Both the position numbers and the translations under genes were made by a program. The notes below the pieces were generated by a model. It searched no databases, was not told the DNA's origin, and saw only the letters and a program-made list of their open reading frames with translations. Positions 22,286-34,025 of a DNA stretch of 64,000 nt are shown piece by piece (within the stretch, counting starts at the first letter, position 1; every line of letters starts with the position of its first letter). Origin of the DNA: Siphonodentalium dalli (Eukaryota > Mollusca > Scaphopoda > Gadilida > Siphonodentaliidae); contig CP136069.1 of the NCBI GenBank assembly GCA_032622095.1, forward strand, positions 69,711,319 through 69,775,318. The letters are read 5' to 3'.

Positions 22286-23257
22286 CAGTGTTCGCGCTGT
22301 CGGTAGCCAAATTAGCCAATGGCTAATCTTTTTTGAATTTGGCTAATAAAAATTTCATTTGGCTAAACTTTTGGCTAAACCTTTTTTGACCCCAAATGGA
22401 GACTGAAAGCATGAATTTTTGGCAAGTGGGTTTTCAATTTTGTGATGTGAACGATCTAGTCCGAAAACATCGTAAGTGGGAATATATCGCCGACTGTACA
22501 AAGGGAAACCCGATCGCGGACAGTACAAAGGGAAACCCGTCACTCTGCACGAAACAGCAAAAAATCATTATTTTACATTTAATCCGCTAATCCCCCATTG
22601 TCTGTCTGGTCACTCACGGGACTCCTGCACAATGCATGTTTATGATGACATTGTATTTATGACGGCCAAGGTTTATGAGCACCAAGTGTAAGACAATAAC
22701 TTAATCAGCCAAATGTGAATCACGACAGATATTTTGTGGCTAGTTGTCCTCAATACCGATACATTCAAAATAATATGCATGCTTTTATGACCAATTGCAA
22801 TTTGATAATGGCGTAACAATATTAAGTTATTAGTTTCCAGATGTCACTTAAATATTTTCGCAAGGATAATTAACATTTAATGATTTTAAAAAAGATATTG
22901 ATATAAAACAAAAAATTAATGACATTATAAGAAGGACAATCCCGGGTTACCCACACCCCCCCCCCCCACAATCACTCTTTCACATAAAGATTGAGAAATT
23001 TTTAATAAATGATAGATAAACAAATATTTCTAGTTCATCAAAATTAGTTAAATTATTGTGTATTTTACCTGTGCCTGTTAGATTTGACGTTTTAGTCATT
23101 AATTGTGAACCGACCAGAAAACGATGATTTAATTTGGCCATAGTTTTTTTTAATTTGGCTAAAAAACATTTGGCTAAAGTTTTTTTCATTTGGCTAATAA
23201 AATTTTCATTTGGCTAAACTTTTGGCTAAAGTTTTTTTCGGTCCAGCGCGAACACTG
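22286..23257. mobile_element. Non-autonomous hAT-like element with 8-bp target duplication
   Basis: The termini are CAGTGTTCGCGCTG on the left and CAGCGCGAACACTG on the right, a perfect 14-bp inverted repeat that starts with CAGTG like many hAT transposons. The element is flanked on both sides by CTTCCGAT (22278-22285 and 23258-23265), a perfect 8-bp direct repeat, the length hAT transposases make. Subterminal regions carry repeated TTTGGCTAAA/TTGGCTAAT motifs, at least five near the right end and several near the left, which may be transposase-binding sites. At 972 bp with no transposase frame, it is non-autonomous. A C run lies near 22957-22970. Confidence 0.85.
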
Positions 23258-23408
23258 CTTCCGATAACATCGAATCGAGTGGATAGCCTTCCGATAACAT
23301 CGAATCGAGTGGATATGCCTTCCGATAACATCGAATCGAGTGGATATGCCTTCCGATAACATCGAATCGAGTGGATAGCCTTCCGATAACATCGAATCGA
23401 GTGGATGT
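23258..23408 (+). repeat. Right part of the split 30-bp minisatellite
   Basis: Five units of TTCCGATAACATCGAATCGA followed by GTGGATA(TG)GCC, either 29 or 31 bp long. They continue the array cut at 22285. Open frames here that repeat RFDVIGR and DSMLSEG are by-products of the array. Confidence 0.9.
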
Positions 23409-23584
23409 CATTATTGCAAGTTTGTAAACGTGCTATTTTGTATACTATGGAATCTAAATTAAAAGCAAAACAATTTTGGTTTTAATTGTAACAATTAGCG
23501 TGGAACACAACTAGTTAGTTCTTCATATTGATGCATATGTGCACTGTTGTGTGTGAGTGTTAGTCGGAAAAGTATCAAGACTCT

Positions 23585-23815
23585 TTAACCCTTTCTATAC
23601 TAAATGCATTTTCTCCCAGTCAGTTAAAAAGTGCACATTGGAATGGTCTATTATTTATTTGGAGGGATGTTGATATGATAAAAGCAGACGACAGATAAAT
23701 AAAAGGAGCCCCTATTTATTGAAGGAGTTGTTTATATAATAAGTTCAACAACGTTTGTTGAACTTATTATCTGAATATTTCATATAGAAAAACTCTACTC
23801 TGAAGCAGTATATGG
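23585..23815 (+). repeat. TTAACCCTTTCTATAC-type MITE, left part
   Basis: It starts TTAACCCTTTCTATACTAAA and continues with GGAATGGTCTATTATTTATT, GGAGGGATGTTGA and TAAGTTCAACAACGTTTGTT. This order is shared with 60390-60579, and in weaker form with 26049-26200 and 49938-50110. The matching right terminus (AGTATAGAAAGGGTTAA) is not found here, so the copy is truncated. The TTAA start followed by CCCT resembles piggyBac-type termini. Confidence 0.6.
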
Positions 23816-23862
23816 TCACAATGAAGCAGCACATGGGCACAATACAGCTGAATTGGTCATTG

Positions 23863-24307
23863 TTAAAGGTACTCAATCCGAATTAACGCTCGCAAATTAC
23901 TATTTCCTTGGCTTCGGGGGTAAAAAATAGTTGATTCGAGTCGAGGAACCCACCCATCAAAACCAGGAGTGATCAGATATCGATGTTTGAAATCTATTAT
24001 TTTAATTTTAGGTGGCCCAGTAAACTGTCGACGAGAAGAACTTATCTGACCAGATAGCGGATGAAGATCGATAACTCTAAAATCCAGTGGCTTTTTTGTG
24101 TCAGATATTTGACAACTGGCAAAATTTCGTTGAACAAAACGTTGATAAATAACAGGTTTGGGGCAATTTTATACTATATTTGACTGTGGTTAGCATTATT
24201 TTTGGGCAATTAATCGATTCTGATAACTGAAGCGACATTTCAAAATTTTTTGCGGTTGTTGGAATCTGATGATATGGGGACCGTCGAATCGGATTGAGTA
24301 CCTTTAA
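23863..24307. mobile_element. TTAA-flanked MITE, 445 bp
   Basis: It is bounded by TTAA on both sides. The inverted termini are AGGTACTCAATCCGA and TCGGATTGAGTACCT. TTAA target duplications are characteristic of piggyBac-group elements. There is no open frame of note inside. A piece of the same family lies inverted at 33185-33365, sharing GATTCGAGTCGAGGAACCCA and CAGATATCGATGTTTGAAATC-like segments. Confidence 0.7.
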
Positions 24308-25270
24308 AGTGTTATCCAAGATCTTCCAAAAGTGTAAAAGTCACCAAAGTCTAAAAATCTCGTTCGTCTGCGGCAGTCAAACTGAAATTTCACTCGAAAA
24401 TCGGAAACAAATAATTATTATTATATAATACTTAACAGACGAATAATTTAAAATCGCGTTTTTTTGTTGTCAGATTGTGAGATGCTTGGTGACTTTTTGC
24501 GAGATCGGGGAGCTATATTAATTTCATGCTTTTGAGATCCTGTGTGGCTTTTTGCACGTTTGTGAGATCCTGCATGGGTACCTTTTTGCACGAAACCATG
24601 CGATAATAACCAAATCAACCCCAATAAGATTGAGTGTTACTTTAAACTGACTGAATTCAGCAAACACATGTCATGCAGGTATAGTCAATTGCTCTATATA
24701 ATGCTCCTCCGTTACTCGGGGGCTTTGAGGGTGAGAAAGTAGAAGACAGGAGGGGGCAGATGAATAGTGAAATGATGTCAGTGGTGGGGAGTTTTCGATA
24801 ATTGAGTTGTTGCGTGATAATAATAATGCTCGCCTATAGTAATATGCATGCGCCAGGCTCCATGGGAGGGGGTCAATCGCAATGGCCAATTCATATTTCA
24901 ATGGTGTTCACTGTGAATATCGCAGCATCCTTGATGTGGAATCATTTCACGTATATACAAAATTGTGACAAGTAAGTAACATACAAAATAATCGTTATCG
25001 GAAGACATTTAGTACTACATATATAATGGGGAATATCGTGCTGCCGCAGAACGCGGCCGGAATCCAAAGCAATTTGTTACCCGTACAAATAATGGCAATC
25101 TTTTGTTCTCATAAGATATGTCTGTACTGCATTAAATATTTGTTTGTTTTCGCGAAGGCTAAGCTCCCTTGACCCCCGCAGTAGAGTATTCTCAGATAGG
25201 GCAACATTGAGTAGGGATTTTTTTTTATGTCTCTCAATATTATCAAATTCAAGCAGCTACTTATTATGAG
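24308..25270. other. Non-genic stretch
   Basis: I see no exon or RNA gene. A loosely repeated TTTTTGCACG...GAGATCCTG phrase lies at about 24480-24600. A short purine-rich stretch lies near 24720-24780. Confidence 0.4.
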
Positions 25271-25281
25271 AAGAAGACGTA

Positions 25282-25734
25282 TATGTGACCCGCCATATCA
25301 AATCCAATCGGAAGTCGGGATTTTTTTTACCCTGTGTCAATGCATTCTCTTATATATGCGAGTCGACCATGGTCGACTCGCATATATAAGAGAATGTTTT
25401 GGCCTAACAATTTTTTATCATTTTTTTTAAATAAATGTTTCTGACAATTTTTAGGAGATAAAATAAAATACATCCATTACCCTGCAGGGAGCCCCACACA
25501 TATATAGAAGCATATAGAAGAGTGTCTTCTGTTCATGTTTTTCTGGGGCTCCTTATGGGTGAAATTATAAAATTATTAAACAATACAAGAAAAAATTATA
25601 AAAATTGTTAGGCCAATGCATTCTCTTATATATGCGAGGCGACCTATGGTTGACTCGCATATATAAGAGAATGCATTGGCACAGGGTAAAAAAAATCCCG
25701 ACTTCCGACTGGATTTGATATGGCGGGTCACATA
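25282..25734. mobile_element. MITE with TATGTGACCCGCC termini and two internal hairpins
   Basis: Long inverted termini (TATGTGACCCGCCATATCAA, then TCCAATCGGAAGTCGGGATT) bracket two inverted copies of the 68-bp stem-loop module at 25337-25404 and 25612-25680. The central spacer has AATGGATGTATTTTA and CCCTGCAGGGAGCCCC palindromes. The whole element is therefore a large hairpin with a smaller hairpin in each arm. A truncated relative is at 36227-36550. Confidence 0.75.
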
Positions 25735-26048
25735 TGTGGAGTATATATAAGAAGAGCGAAGGGCAAGATGCCAAGTTGAAGAGGACATGGTATGGAAATA
25801 ATGATAATACCGAGCTGACGAATTTGCTGAGGTCAGAGAAGGGCAGAGGGATAATAATCTCTCTCTTTACTATATATATTTCTCTTTCATCTACTTCTTG
25901 TCTGACGAGATGATAAATATAAGTACCCTTATATAGTTGCTGTCAAATCCACTTCAACCCATCTACTCACTTCTTTCTAAATATAGGATAATATATGTTG
26001 TAATACCATAATGTTCATTTAATTGTGAATTTATTATATCGAGGGTTG

Positions 26049-26504
26049 AATAACCCTTTCTGTAATAAATGAATTCGTTCACTCAGTCATAAAAGTATAC
26101 ATCGAATGACCTAATATTCATCTGGAGGGGTTTTCAGGAAAATTAAGCAGACGGCAGAATACTGTACAGAAGGAATCATATTTATTGGATGGGAATGTTA
26201 CGATAATAAGTTCAACAAACGACCGATTCCTAATGGATAACTACTCGTCAATGAGTATTTATTGTCTTATATAGGTTTTCCTGTTGACCGGACCCGGTGC
26301 TCTGTTATTTATATGACAATTATGCACAAATAAACTTTATTTACAAAAAATAGTATTTAGTTTAGTCATATTTAATTTAATTTTATACCAAAAATGGTAT
26401 ATATAACACACATACTTTTATACTGACAATGGGATAGGAGGACAAGTGTTGATCTCACTTACGGGTACCCATCTCTCATATATATTTAGTGTATAAAGGG
26501 TTAA
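26049..26504. repeat. TTAACCCTTTCTATAC-type MITE, full-length but diverged
   Basis: The left end TAACCCTTTCTGTAATAAATG and right end TTTAGTGTATAAAGGGTTAA pair as inverted termini. The interior has CATCTGGAGGGGTTTTCAGG, TAAGTTCAACAAACGACC and ACTCGTCAATGAGTATTTA, matching the other copies in order. It is about 455 bp with no coding capacity. Confidence 0.65.
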
Positions 26505-28640
26505 ACTAATGACGGCTAACTGCCCCCTTAAATCATTAAAAAGTCATGAAATAAATGGATGGAAAATTCTATATCAAACGAAATGGGTTTTTTTTTTCGC
26601 GTGACAATTTTACACACTAGAATCTAAATAAAAAGCAAACCATGTTTTGTAAAAAATTATCCTGAATCAATGAACACATCTATATTTAAATGTGAATTAT
26701 AGCCTAAGATCTAATATCAATCTATTTACAAACTCACAAACCGCACGAACGCTCTTCATCGGAATTACATGCAGCATTCAAAAGTGGGTTGTATGAGAGG
26801 GCTGACGGCCATTTCAAATCTCCCCGGGTATCATCCCAAGCTCCAAACTTGCCTAAGTTTCTAATACAACAATTCTATTGCAGGTACCATACCATTCAAC
26901 ACATGTTAGACATTTGGTGACAGGGCATTTTCATTTGCTGGTCCTCACCTCTGGAACTCACTTCCAGTTGTTTAATCCCCTTTCCAATCAATCGATTATT
27001 TATATTTATTCTATCTTACTGTAAAATGTTTGTCAAATGTTTAAATATGTTATTATTTTGATTGGAATAAAGTATGTTTACACCAACTCACTTCCAGATG
27101 TGTCTGATTCTCAAATGTCAATTATTAGATTTGTCTCATCAACCATCAACTTAATTATTTTATGCACTGTATTTGTATATTTAACATTTTTATCAGAGCT
27201 TATTTGTAAAGCGCACTCACTCACTCTGTATCTCGCTGACCTCAGCAGATTCATAAATTTTCTACGCTTATTAAATTCATCATTATCATGTTATTCATAT
27301 CCTGTCATTCATATCCTGTCCTGTCAACTTGGCCTGTCGCCCTCCGCTCTTCTTATATACTCCATATCTTTTTCTTTTCTGATTTAAACGATATTTATTT
27401 GCCCCAATTAATATTACATTTATGATGAACAACATGTTGATGATGGAAACATGAGTAGAATAGAAAAGGGGAAGAGAATCTAGCAGCAAGCAGATATCTG
27501 CTTTTGTTGAGCTATCTCCTCAGAGAAGTAGAAAGATTGTAGAAATCAAGAAAGTGCGAATGGCAAGTGGCCGAGTTCGAGAAATAATAGGTTTAAGAAA
27601 TGATGGTATATTAACATTATGATGTATAGACGAGTTTACAATATGTGTTGAAATGATAAGTAAGCTTATGAAGGTAATAAGGAGAGGGGTATATTCACGA
27701 GGAATACGAGACAGAGAAAGATAGAGCGATAGAGGTAAATAATGTATATGTGAAAGAAAAGCCGATACCATGCACTGTTGTGAAAATTTGAAACTAACGT
27801 ATGAAACGAACTATTTTAAAATTAGTTATTTTGAAACTAAATATGGGAACTCAATGTGGAAACTCCGTGGAATATCGGTGCTATGCCGTTGAATTGTTAG
27901 TGTATTGTTTGAAACGACCGCTTTTTTGAATAAAGTATGCCGTAGCTCTGAATATTTCATCATTTATTTCAGATGATAGCAATGGTATGCCTTTAGGTAA
28001 GATCTTGGTATTTAAGAAAGTCGGGTCAATATTTTCTGAAGAGATAACTCAACATAAGCGATGACTCGCTTGTTGTTAGATCCTCTTCACCCTCATCTAA
28101 TCTAAATCATGTCACACACATTTGTAAATATATATATATGTTCTTTGAGTGTAGAAATAAATATTTTTTGCGCTATATATAAATTCATTTATTATTATTA
28201 TATTGAGTTTAATGTTAAAATACGATGTTGTAAGTTACTGTAATGCAGACTGAAACATTAGCTAAAATCCCATGTTAAAGATTTATCCCGTTAAGATCGA
28301 ATGGTCTTCCAAAAAGACATTTCATAAAATGACAGAAGTCAGCAAACATATGCAGGTCGTCAATCGGCTAATATTATTCAGCAATGAATCGTTCTTTGAT
28401 GTTTTACCGCTAATTGTCTGCAAGTGACATGTGATCGGTGGTCATAGCGGACACTTCACAGTTAACTAATTCCCCATAACGGTGAATTCTGTTCACTAAT
28501 ACTGAACGCGAGCTCACCAAACAATGACACTCATTAACAGCGCTCTGACGAGGTGCCAATAAACCACGCAGACGACACAGATCTCGATTCTGATTGGTCA
28601 ATTCCGCTGCCAACACTTTCGCTGGCATTGAATTTCTTTG
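26505..28640. other. Upstream region of the LIM-homeobox gene, no gene seen
   Basis: It is mostly AT-rich unique-looking sequence with no MITE that I recognise. The segment from about 28400 to 28640 is less AT-rich than its surroundings and lies directly upstream of the TATA-like box, so it is the best candidate for promoter-proximal control sequence. That is inferred from position and composition only. Confidence 0.4.
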
Positions 28641-28666
28641 GTGTTATTACAAGAGGACCGCCTTAC

Positions 28667-28673
28667 TATATAA
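28667..28673 (+). promoter_or_regulatory. TATA-like box of the LIM-homeobox gene
   Basis: TATATAA lies 102 bp before the ATG at 28775, in a sensible position for transcription starting near 28700. No upstream intron signal is needed to reach the first exon. Short AT motifs are common in this AT-rich DNA, so the call depends on position. Confidence 0.45.
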
Positions 28674-28774
28674 CGGAGCGATGACATTCCAGAATCATTA
28701 ATCCACATATCAGAGTCTTATATTAGTTCTGGAAATAATTTATTCGTTATATTTGGAGTTAAATTTTTGTCACA

Positions 28775-31700
28775 ATGATTACGGAAATGTTTGATACCGC
28801 TGCTTATTCCCCGGAATCGCCGGCGGAACACGTGACATACGCTATGCTGAATGTTAAGGTAAGTTATATATATAATTTCTATTATAATATTCGTTTAGAG
28901 GGATGTTAATAATATTCGAACTGCAAATTGCAATGAAAAATTATGGACTATTTTACGTTAATGAAATTATATAAAAAGACAATATATAAATACCCATGTT
29001 CGGAATAATTAGGAAGCTGTTATTTTTATTTCTGAGGGCCTGTTGGATATTTTGATTCCTCATCTGCATACCATATACACTGTATACTTGCCTATAATTT
29101 AATGAACGTACATTGGATATATTTTCACATCAATGCTAAATAATTTTACGTCATAGTCATTGGTATAGGCATTTAGATACGTCATACTTTGTCCGTGACA
29201 TGCTATAAACTTCATATACAAGGGCCACATTCTGCAATTACATTCCAATGTACAGCATTATTTTGTATTCGATCCTATCTAATTTAAAGGTCTATGGTCC
29301 GACTGGTGTAAAAAAAAATCCAGAGTAATTAATACGTCGAAAACAAAAAGCTTATACGTTCTTATTTACTGAAATGTGCAACTCTTTGTAGAACGCTCTT
29401 TATAGAGGTGACGGTTTGAATGCCAAAACACAACCGTATATTTTGGAAGTCGATATATCGCTATGGAATTCTCCTATTGCTTCGTATCTGTTTGCGTTTA
29501 AATTATAGTTTTATCGTGTCGGATCGGACATGGCACCATACCTGGACATTAATATGGACTAATCGCTTCTAATGGGCTTAAATCACTGTCGCATCATACG
29601 CATGGTTTGAACGTCTAGGGTTGCCCTTTTACCTAAATGGAATTCTGCGCGAAGTGCCCGGATGTTACCGGATATACATTAGAGATTCTCCATTTAATAA
29701 GTATCTCGAGTCAGGCTCCTGTTCCGTATTTTCCATTTTCACAGTGTGAAGTTATGAAGAACCATTAGCGTCTCCACACGGATGATCTATAACCCGAACA
29801 TCAGAATTTCCGCTCTGCGGTCTCCACTATAAAATTCCGCTTCCGCCCAAAGTCACATAGTGTGCGTTCCACTTAAATATTCCAGAACATGGGTGATTTC
29901 GAATATGGGGATACAAAAAAAATAGTACGATATTCTTCTAACATAAGTTAAATTGACATGAGATCTAAGATTGTAACTCATATTATAATAAAAATAGTAT
30001 AGCAAAGTAAATAAAATTATTTTATTCATAATTATAATATTTATTTTCTCTTCTTTTCAGAACGAGGGTGAGATGTGCGGCGCATGTGGCGAGAAAATCA
30101 TGGACAAATATCTTCTGACGGTTAACAACGACTTCTGGCACGTCGAGTGTTTGAGGTGTAGTGTATGTGAGCTCGCCCTCGAACGTCACAACACGTGCTT
30201 TATCAGAAACAACAACGTCTACTGTCGGGTAGATTACATCAGGTACGTTAACAAAATTATATGTGTTTAGTCCCAGGTGTAATTATACAATCGAAAAGTA
30301 TGCTAATCACTGATATTGTATATCACGGAATGGTAAAGCATTATCTAATATATATCCAATTCCTATCAAATGTATTACATTTATTATATAACAATACCAA
30401 TTTTCATAATAATTATCATTGCCTGTAAATTTTATACATTCCAATAATATCCAATTTACTTACCTAATTCCTTATTGTGACATCCTTTATAATATAGAAG
30501 ATTAATTATAGAACAATACAAATTATCATAGTAATTGCCATTGCCTGTAAATTGTATAAATTAATATGTATAAATAATATCCAACTAGCTTCCTTATTAT
30601 GACACTTACATCCTTTACCTGTATCTAACTTGTCATAATTGTCCTTTTCCAGAGAATTCGGCGCCAAATGTTCCAAATGTTACAGACACATACAGCCAAA
30701 CGACTGGGTACGACGTGCACGCGAAAACGTGTTCCATCTCGCCTGCTTCGCGTGCGACAACTGCAAACGACAACTGTCAACCGGAGAAGAATTCGCCCTC
30801 AAAGACAGTAAAGTGTTGTGTAAAACGCATTTCCAAGAGCTAGCCGATGGCGGTTCAGATAAAGGTATTACTATTTTATTCACGATTAAATATGGTGTAT
30901 CTTTTATATGAAATATAGAACAATTATTTTGAGAACAATATATGAGTTTCGATCACTAGTTTCGTTTTTCAGACGGGAAATTCAAATGTATATATAATTT
31001 ATATAGTTAAATTGACATGGAACACATATTTTGGGTTGGCCCAGAAAAGGTCCATTACATTAATCAAATATACATACACGAGACATTTCCCTACAAACAC
31101 CATTCGATTTCGATTCTTGCGCAACACCCTGACGAAAATGACAGATTTATATCAGACCAGACGGTGGTTGATTGATCGATAAATTTCACAGTTTCGCTCC
31201 GCGTGAGTGAAATTATTTAAACCCCATCAAAGTGACGCCCCCTGTGGTGAGCAGCCGGTTAGAGTGCAACTGGTCATGAACCAGCCTACATTTGTTATGC
31301 CACACAGCACGTAAGATGAGACTTTAATGATACTGTCATTACAATCATCGTCCACCATCTGGGTTTAGACGGTGATTCGATAAACTTAAGAATGTACTGG
31401 CTAGTCCCATGGGTTTACGAAGACCTGTGTGGAAACGTCGAAATAATCTTATCTTGGTGGGTGTCAAGACACTCAGGTACATAATAATTTGTCAAAATTC
31501 AAATAGTGATTGCCCTTCACACCACGGGTGGTATAGAGACATATCATGTCTGGCAATAGGCACATTATTGAAGTTAAAACGTGATTTCTCCAATCACTGT
31601 AACTTATATACTATTATATTATACACATACCCTCAGATGATCCATGTGAATTAATCATGTCGATATTTCTATATAACAGTGTCGGTATCTCCCCCGTGGC

Positions 31701-32616
31701 GAGATATTCGGCCAGCATAAGGAGCGCTTCTTATTAGTCTAATCGTGCATCACTTGGTAGAACACGAAGAGCGTTTGTCATGTCCATTAAATTATACATA
31801 CCATTATTTCTATCTAACTTATTTTCTTCTTCTTTAGAATCAGAAAGTGTCCAGAAATCAAAAGCAAAACGAGTACGAACGACATTCACCGAGGAACAGG
31901 TACAAGTTCTACAGGCCAACTTCCAGATCGACTCCAATCCCGACGGGCAGGACCTAGAGAGGATTGCACAGATCACAGGGCTAAGCAAGAGAGTAACGCA
32001 GGTGTGGTTTCAGAACAGCCGTGCCAGACAAAAGAAGTACCAGCAACAACAGCACAAACATTCCTTCGACACCGGGTCCAACAACAGCTCAATGTGTTCC
32101 CCAATCACATCCAGTAAGTATCCATAGTGACTGATTATCCATTATCTCCTTACTAAATTCAGGCCCCAGACCTTCTTTTAGAAAAAAAACAGCACAAATT
32201 GGATAGCACATACAAAAAGCCACACCCCTTTTGTTGTCTCATCCCATTCCAAACATCCAGTATACCACTGCAATTTTATTTGTTTAGCTGGAAACAATAT
32301 TTAATATTTTTTATATATCTACATTTATTTACATATGTATTCGTGGTTCTACATATATTCTACACATCATGCAATATCTAATGTATATGGCGAGACCCAC
32401 TCGTGCTACTTACACGATCTTATTCAGAACACTCTTTGAATCACTAGTTGAATAGTTGTAGATTCTCACAAAAGAGGAAATGTTCACTGTTTATCTCTGA
32501 CTATAATATATCTGACTATAATATTTTCTTCTTTTCCCCCCCTTTCAGGTCCGCCAAATTGGGTAACTAATTCGGACGGTCTAATGGATAGTGACAGTTA
32601 TTCTTTGTCGGATTAG
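28775..32616 (+). CDS. Awh: LIM-homeobox transcription factor, Arrowhead/Lhx6/Lhx8 type
   Basis: Five exons join to a 273-residue protein: 28775-28858, 30061-30242, 30653-30864, 31838-32113 and 32549-32616. Every intron is GT-AG and the phases match. LIM1 (residues 34-86) has C34, C37, H55, C58, C61, C64, C83 and D86. LIM2 (95-148) has C95, C98, H117, C120, C123, C126, C145 and H148. The homeodomain (about 169-228) has F8, L16 and the helix-3 signature [12 protein letters not shown]2 text such as NDWVRRARE and FHLACFACD, and homeodomain text such as [20 protein letters not shown] and [20 protein letters not shown], identify the Arrowhead/Lhx6/Lhx8 group within LIM-homeobox genes. These are nuclear DNA-binding proteins that act through LIM-domain cofactors (LDB/Chip) in neuronal and ectodermal specification. 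The start ATG opens the only Met-initiated frame that splices in phase into LIM1. The length is like insect Arrowhead and shorter than vertebrate Lhx6/8, with a short tail ending SDSYSLSD. An alternative 5' exon cannot be excluded. Confidence 0.93.
28859..30060 (+). other. Intron 1 of the LIM-homeobox gene
   Basis: The donor is GTAAGTTA. The acceptor is TTCTCTTCTTTTCAG, with a clear pyrimidine tract. The intron contains no recognisable repeat element or exon. Confidence 0.8.
30375..30615 (+). repeat. Direct duplication inside intron 2
   Basis: Two diverged copies of about 125 bp lie in tandem (starting near 30381 and 30506). Shared phrases are TATA.AACAATAC.AATT, CATTGCCTGTAAATT, AATAATATCCAA and CTTATT.TGACA. 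The duplication sits entirely within the intron at 30243-30652 and does not touch the splice sites. Confidence 0.65.
31236..31320 (+). repeat. tRNA-like SINE fragment in intron 3
   Basis: GTGAGCAGCCGGTTAGAGTG looks like the D-arm and A-box of a tRNA. It is followed by ACTGG TCATGAA CCAGC, which folds as an anticodon arm with CAT in the loop. No convincing T-arm or B-box follows, so this is not a functional tRNA. A decayed tRNA-derived SINE or tRNA fragment is more likely. It lies about 370 bp after the LIM2 exon. Confidence 0.35.
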
Positions 32617-32813
32617 AACATCAGCAAGGAACGTTACTCAACCACTACCATCCCTGGAATACTACATGTGCTAAAACCGGAGAATTCTAGGAAATTTGAT
32701 GTCAGCGTTTCTGTTACTTGGTGCTTTCATTGAATGTAATTGTTATGTGTTTGTATATATAACATAAATTATATATATTATTGTTGATAACTATTGTACA
32801 TACTAAATGTATA

Positions 32814-32819
32814 AATAAA
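32814..32819 (+). terminator. Polyadenylation signal of the LIM-homeobox gene
   Basis: AATAAA lies 198 bp after the stop codon at 32614-32616, in an AT-rich 3' UTR. It is the first canonical hexamer after the stop that I see. Confidence 0.65.
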
Positions 32820-32869
32820 TTATTGAATATAAATGGCCTCTTTCATACTATAGAATATAAATAATTGGG

Positions 32870-33025
32870 GTGGGGAGATCGGATATACGAGCTTCCTGAA
32901 TTTTGTGAAAGCCCTGTGTCAATTTATTGTCTTATATATATGCGAGTCTGCCTCGCATATATAAGAGAATGCACTGACACAGGATCTGCAATGCTGCACT
33001 CATGAAAGGGTCAATGCTATCCCCC
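32870..33025. repeat. Single-hairpin copy of the 68-bp stem-loop module
   Basis: At 32917-32980, TTATTGTCTTATATATATGC and GCATATATAAGAGAATGCAC pair around a shortened loop (GAGTCTGCCTC). Flanking phrases GAGCTTCCTGAATTTTGTGA and CACAGGATCTGCAATGCTGC recur around the hairpins at 48905-49001 and 61646-61760. This is therefore a third element type that carries the module only once. Confidence 0.65.
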
Positions 33026-33184
33026 TTTTTGGTAGTGGGATTAATGTATTTCAGGTGGTATATGTAATTTTCCTAATTAAAGACGCTTTGGTTATCATAA
33101 TCATTAATTACCAAATAATAATGCTAACCACTGTCAGACTTTTTCCCCACAAAACGTGTTATATATCAATATTTTGTTCAAAGC

Positions 33185-33365
33185 AATTTGGTATCGAGAG
33201 TATGTCGTTCAGCTCGTTGAATATTTTCTAAGCCGCCAAATATCCCAGGTGGCGAAAAATCAGATTTCAAAAATCGATATCTGAGCTTCGATTGTTGGGT
33301 TCCTCGACTCGAATCAAATATTGTTTACCCCCCCCCCCCCCCCCCCCCCACACACGAAGCCATCA
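33185..33365 (-). repeat. Inverted fragment of the AGGTACTCAATCC MITE, with long poly-C
   Basis: The reverse complement matches the left part of 23863-24307 (GATTCGAGTCGAGGAACCCA, then GATATCGA, then GAAATCT). A run of about 23 C lies at 33328-33350, in the same place as the shorter G run of the other copy. Confidence 0.6.
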
Positions 33366-33454
33366 TGCAGTTATAATTCATTCTGATCTAGGCAATTTTC
33401 AAATGAATACTCGCTGTTAGCTATAGTATATATTCGTGATTCATATATCATCGT

Positions 33455-34025
33455 CTTAAGGGGGTATACACTAAGGGTGCGTTCATACGATGGCAAGTTT
33501 GCACGGTATGTTCTGCAAGGCATTTCATCATTGAAAACCACATGGTGCCATAATATGAAAGTAAACGTGCATATAATATGCATCTTTACCAAAGCGAACG
33601 ACACGAGAAGTAAAAGTTGTGTAGATCCACTTGTTACGCCGCTACTGACATTTGCCTTCAAATATCTGTATGAGTTATTCTTGCGAGATAATTGCAAGCT
33701 ATTTACAGGCAAATTCCGGTAGCATGACTACATGTGGCACTACGGGGATTTTACGTCGCATGTAGTTAGGTGTGGTACAGATGCATTTTATATGCTTCTT
33801 TCCATTCATATTCTGGCGCTATATCGTTTTCTACTACGAAATGCCTGCAAACCATACTGTGCAAACTTGCCAGTGTATGAACGTACCCTAAATCCGGCAC
33901 AAATACACAAAAAATGTATTTTCCACTAATCCACGGCACAAATTCATTCATTTGTTCCATATATTCTGTTTATTCTGAGTATAAAATGACCGGATTTAAG
34001 GCACAGTATACACCTTTAAGTACTT
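33455..34025. repeat. Nested inverted repeats
   Basis: The inner arms are AGGGTGCGTTCATACGATGG / CCAGTGTATGAACGTACCCT, with GCAAGTTTGCAC / GTGCAAACTTGC and AGGCATTTC / GAAATGCCT further inside. They span about 33474-33892. Outside them lies a second, weaker pair, CTTAAGGGGGTATACACT and GTATACACCTTTAAG, at 33455 and 34005. The pattern suggests one MITE inserted into another, or one element with compound ends. Target duplications are not clear. Confidence 0.55.

Noticed and set aside
27037-27387. 116-residue hydrophobic frame
   Set aside because: The composition reflects AT/T-rich DNA (Phe, Ile, Leu, Ser), which commonly gives membrane-like random frames.
31236-31320. Functional tRNA-Met gene
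   Set aside because: Only D-arm and anticodon-arm-like parts are present, and a T-arm and acceptor stem are missing.
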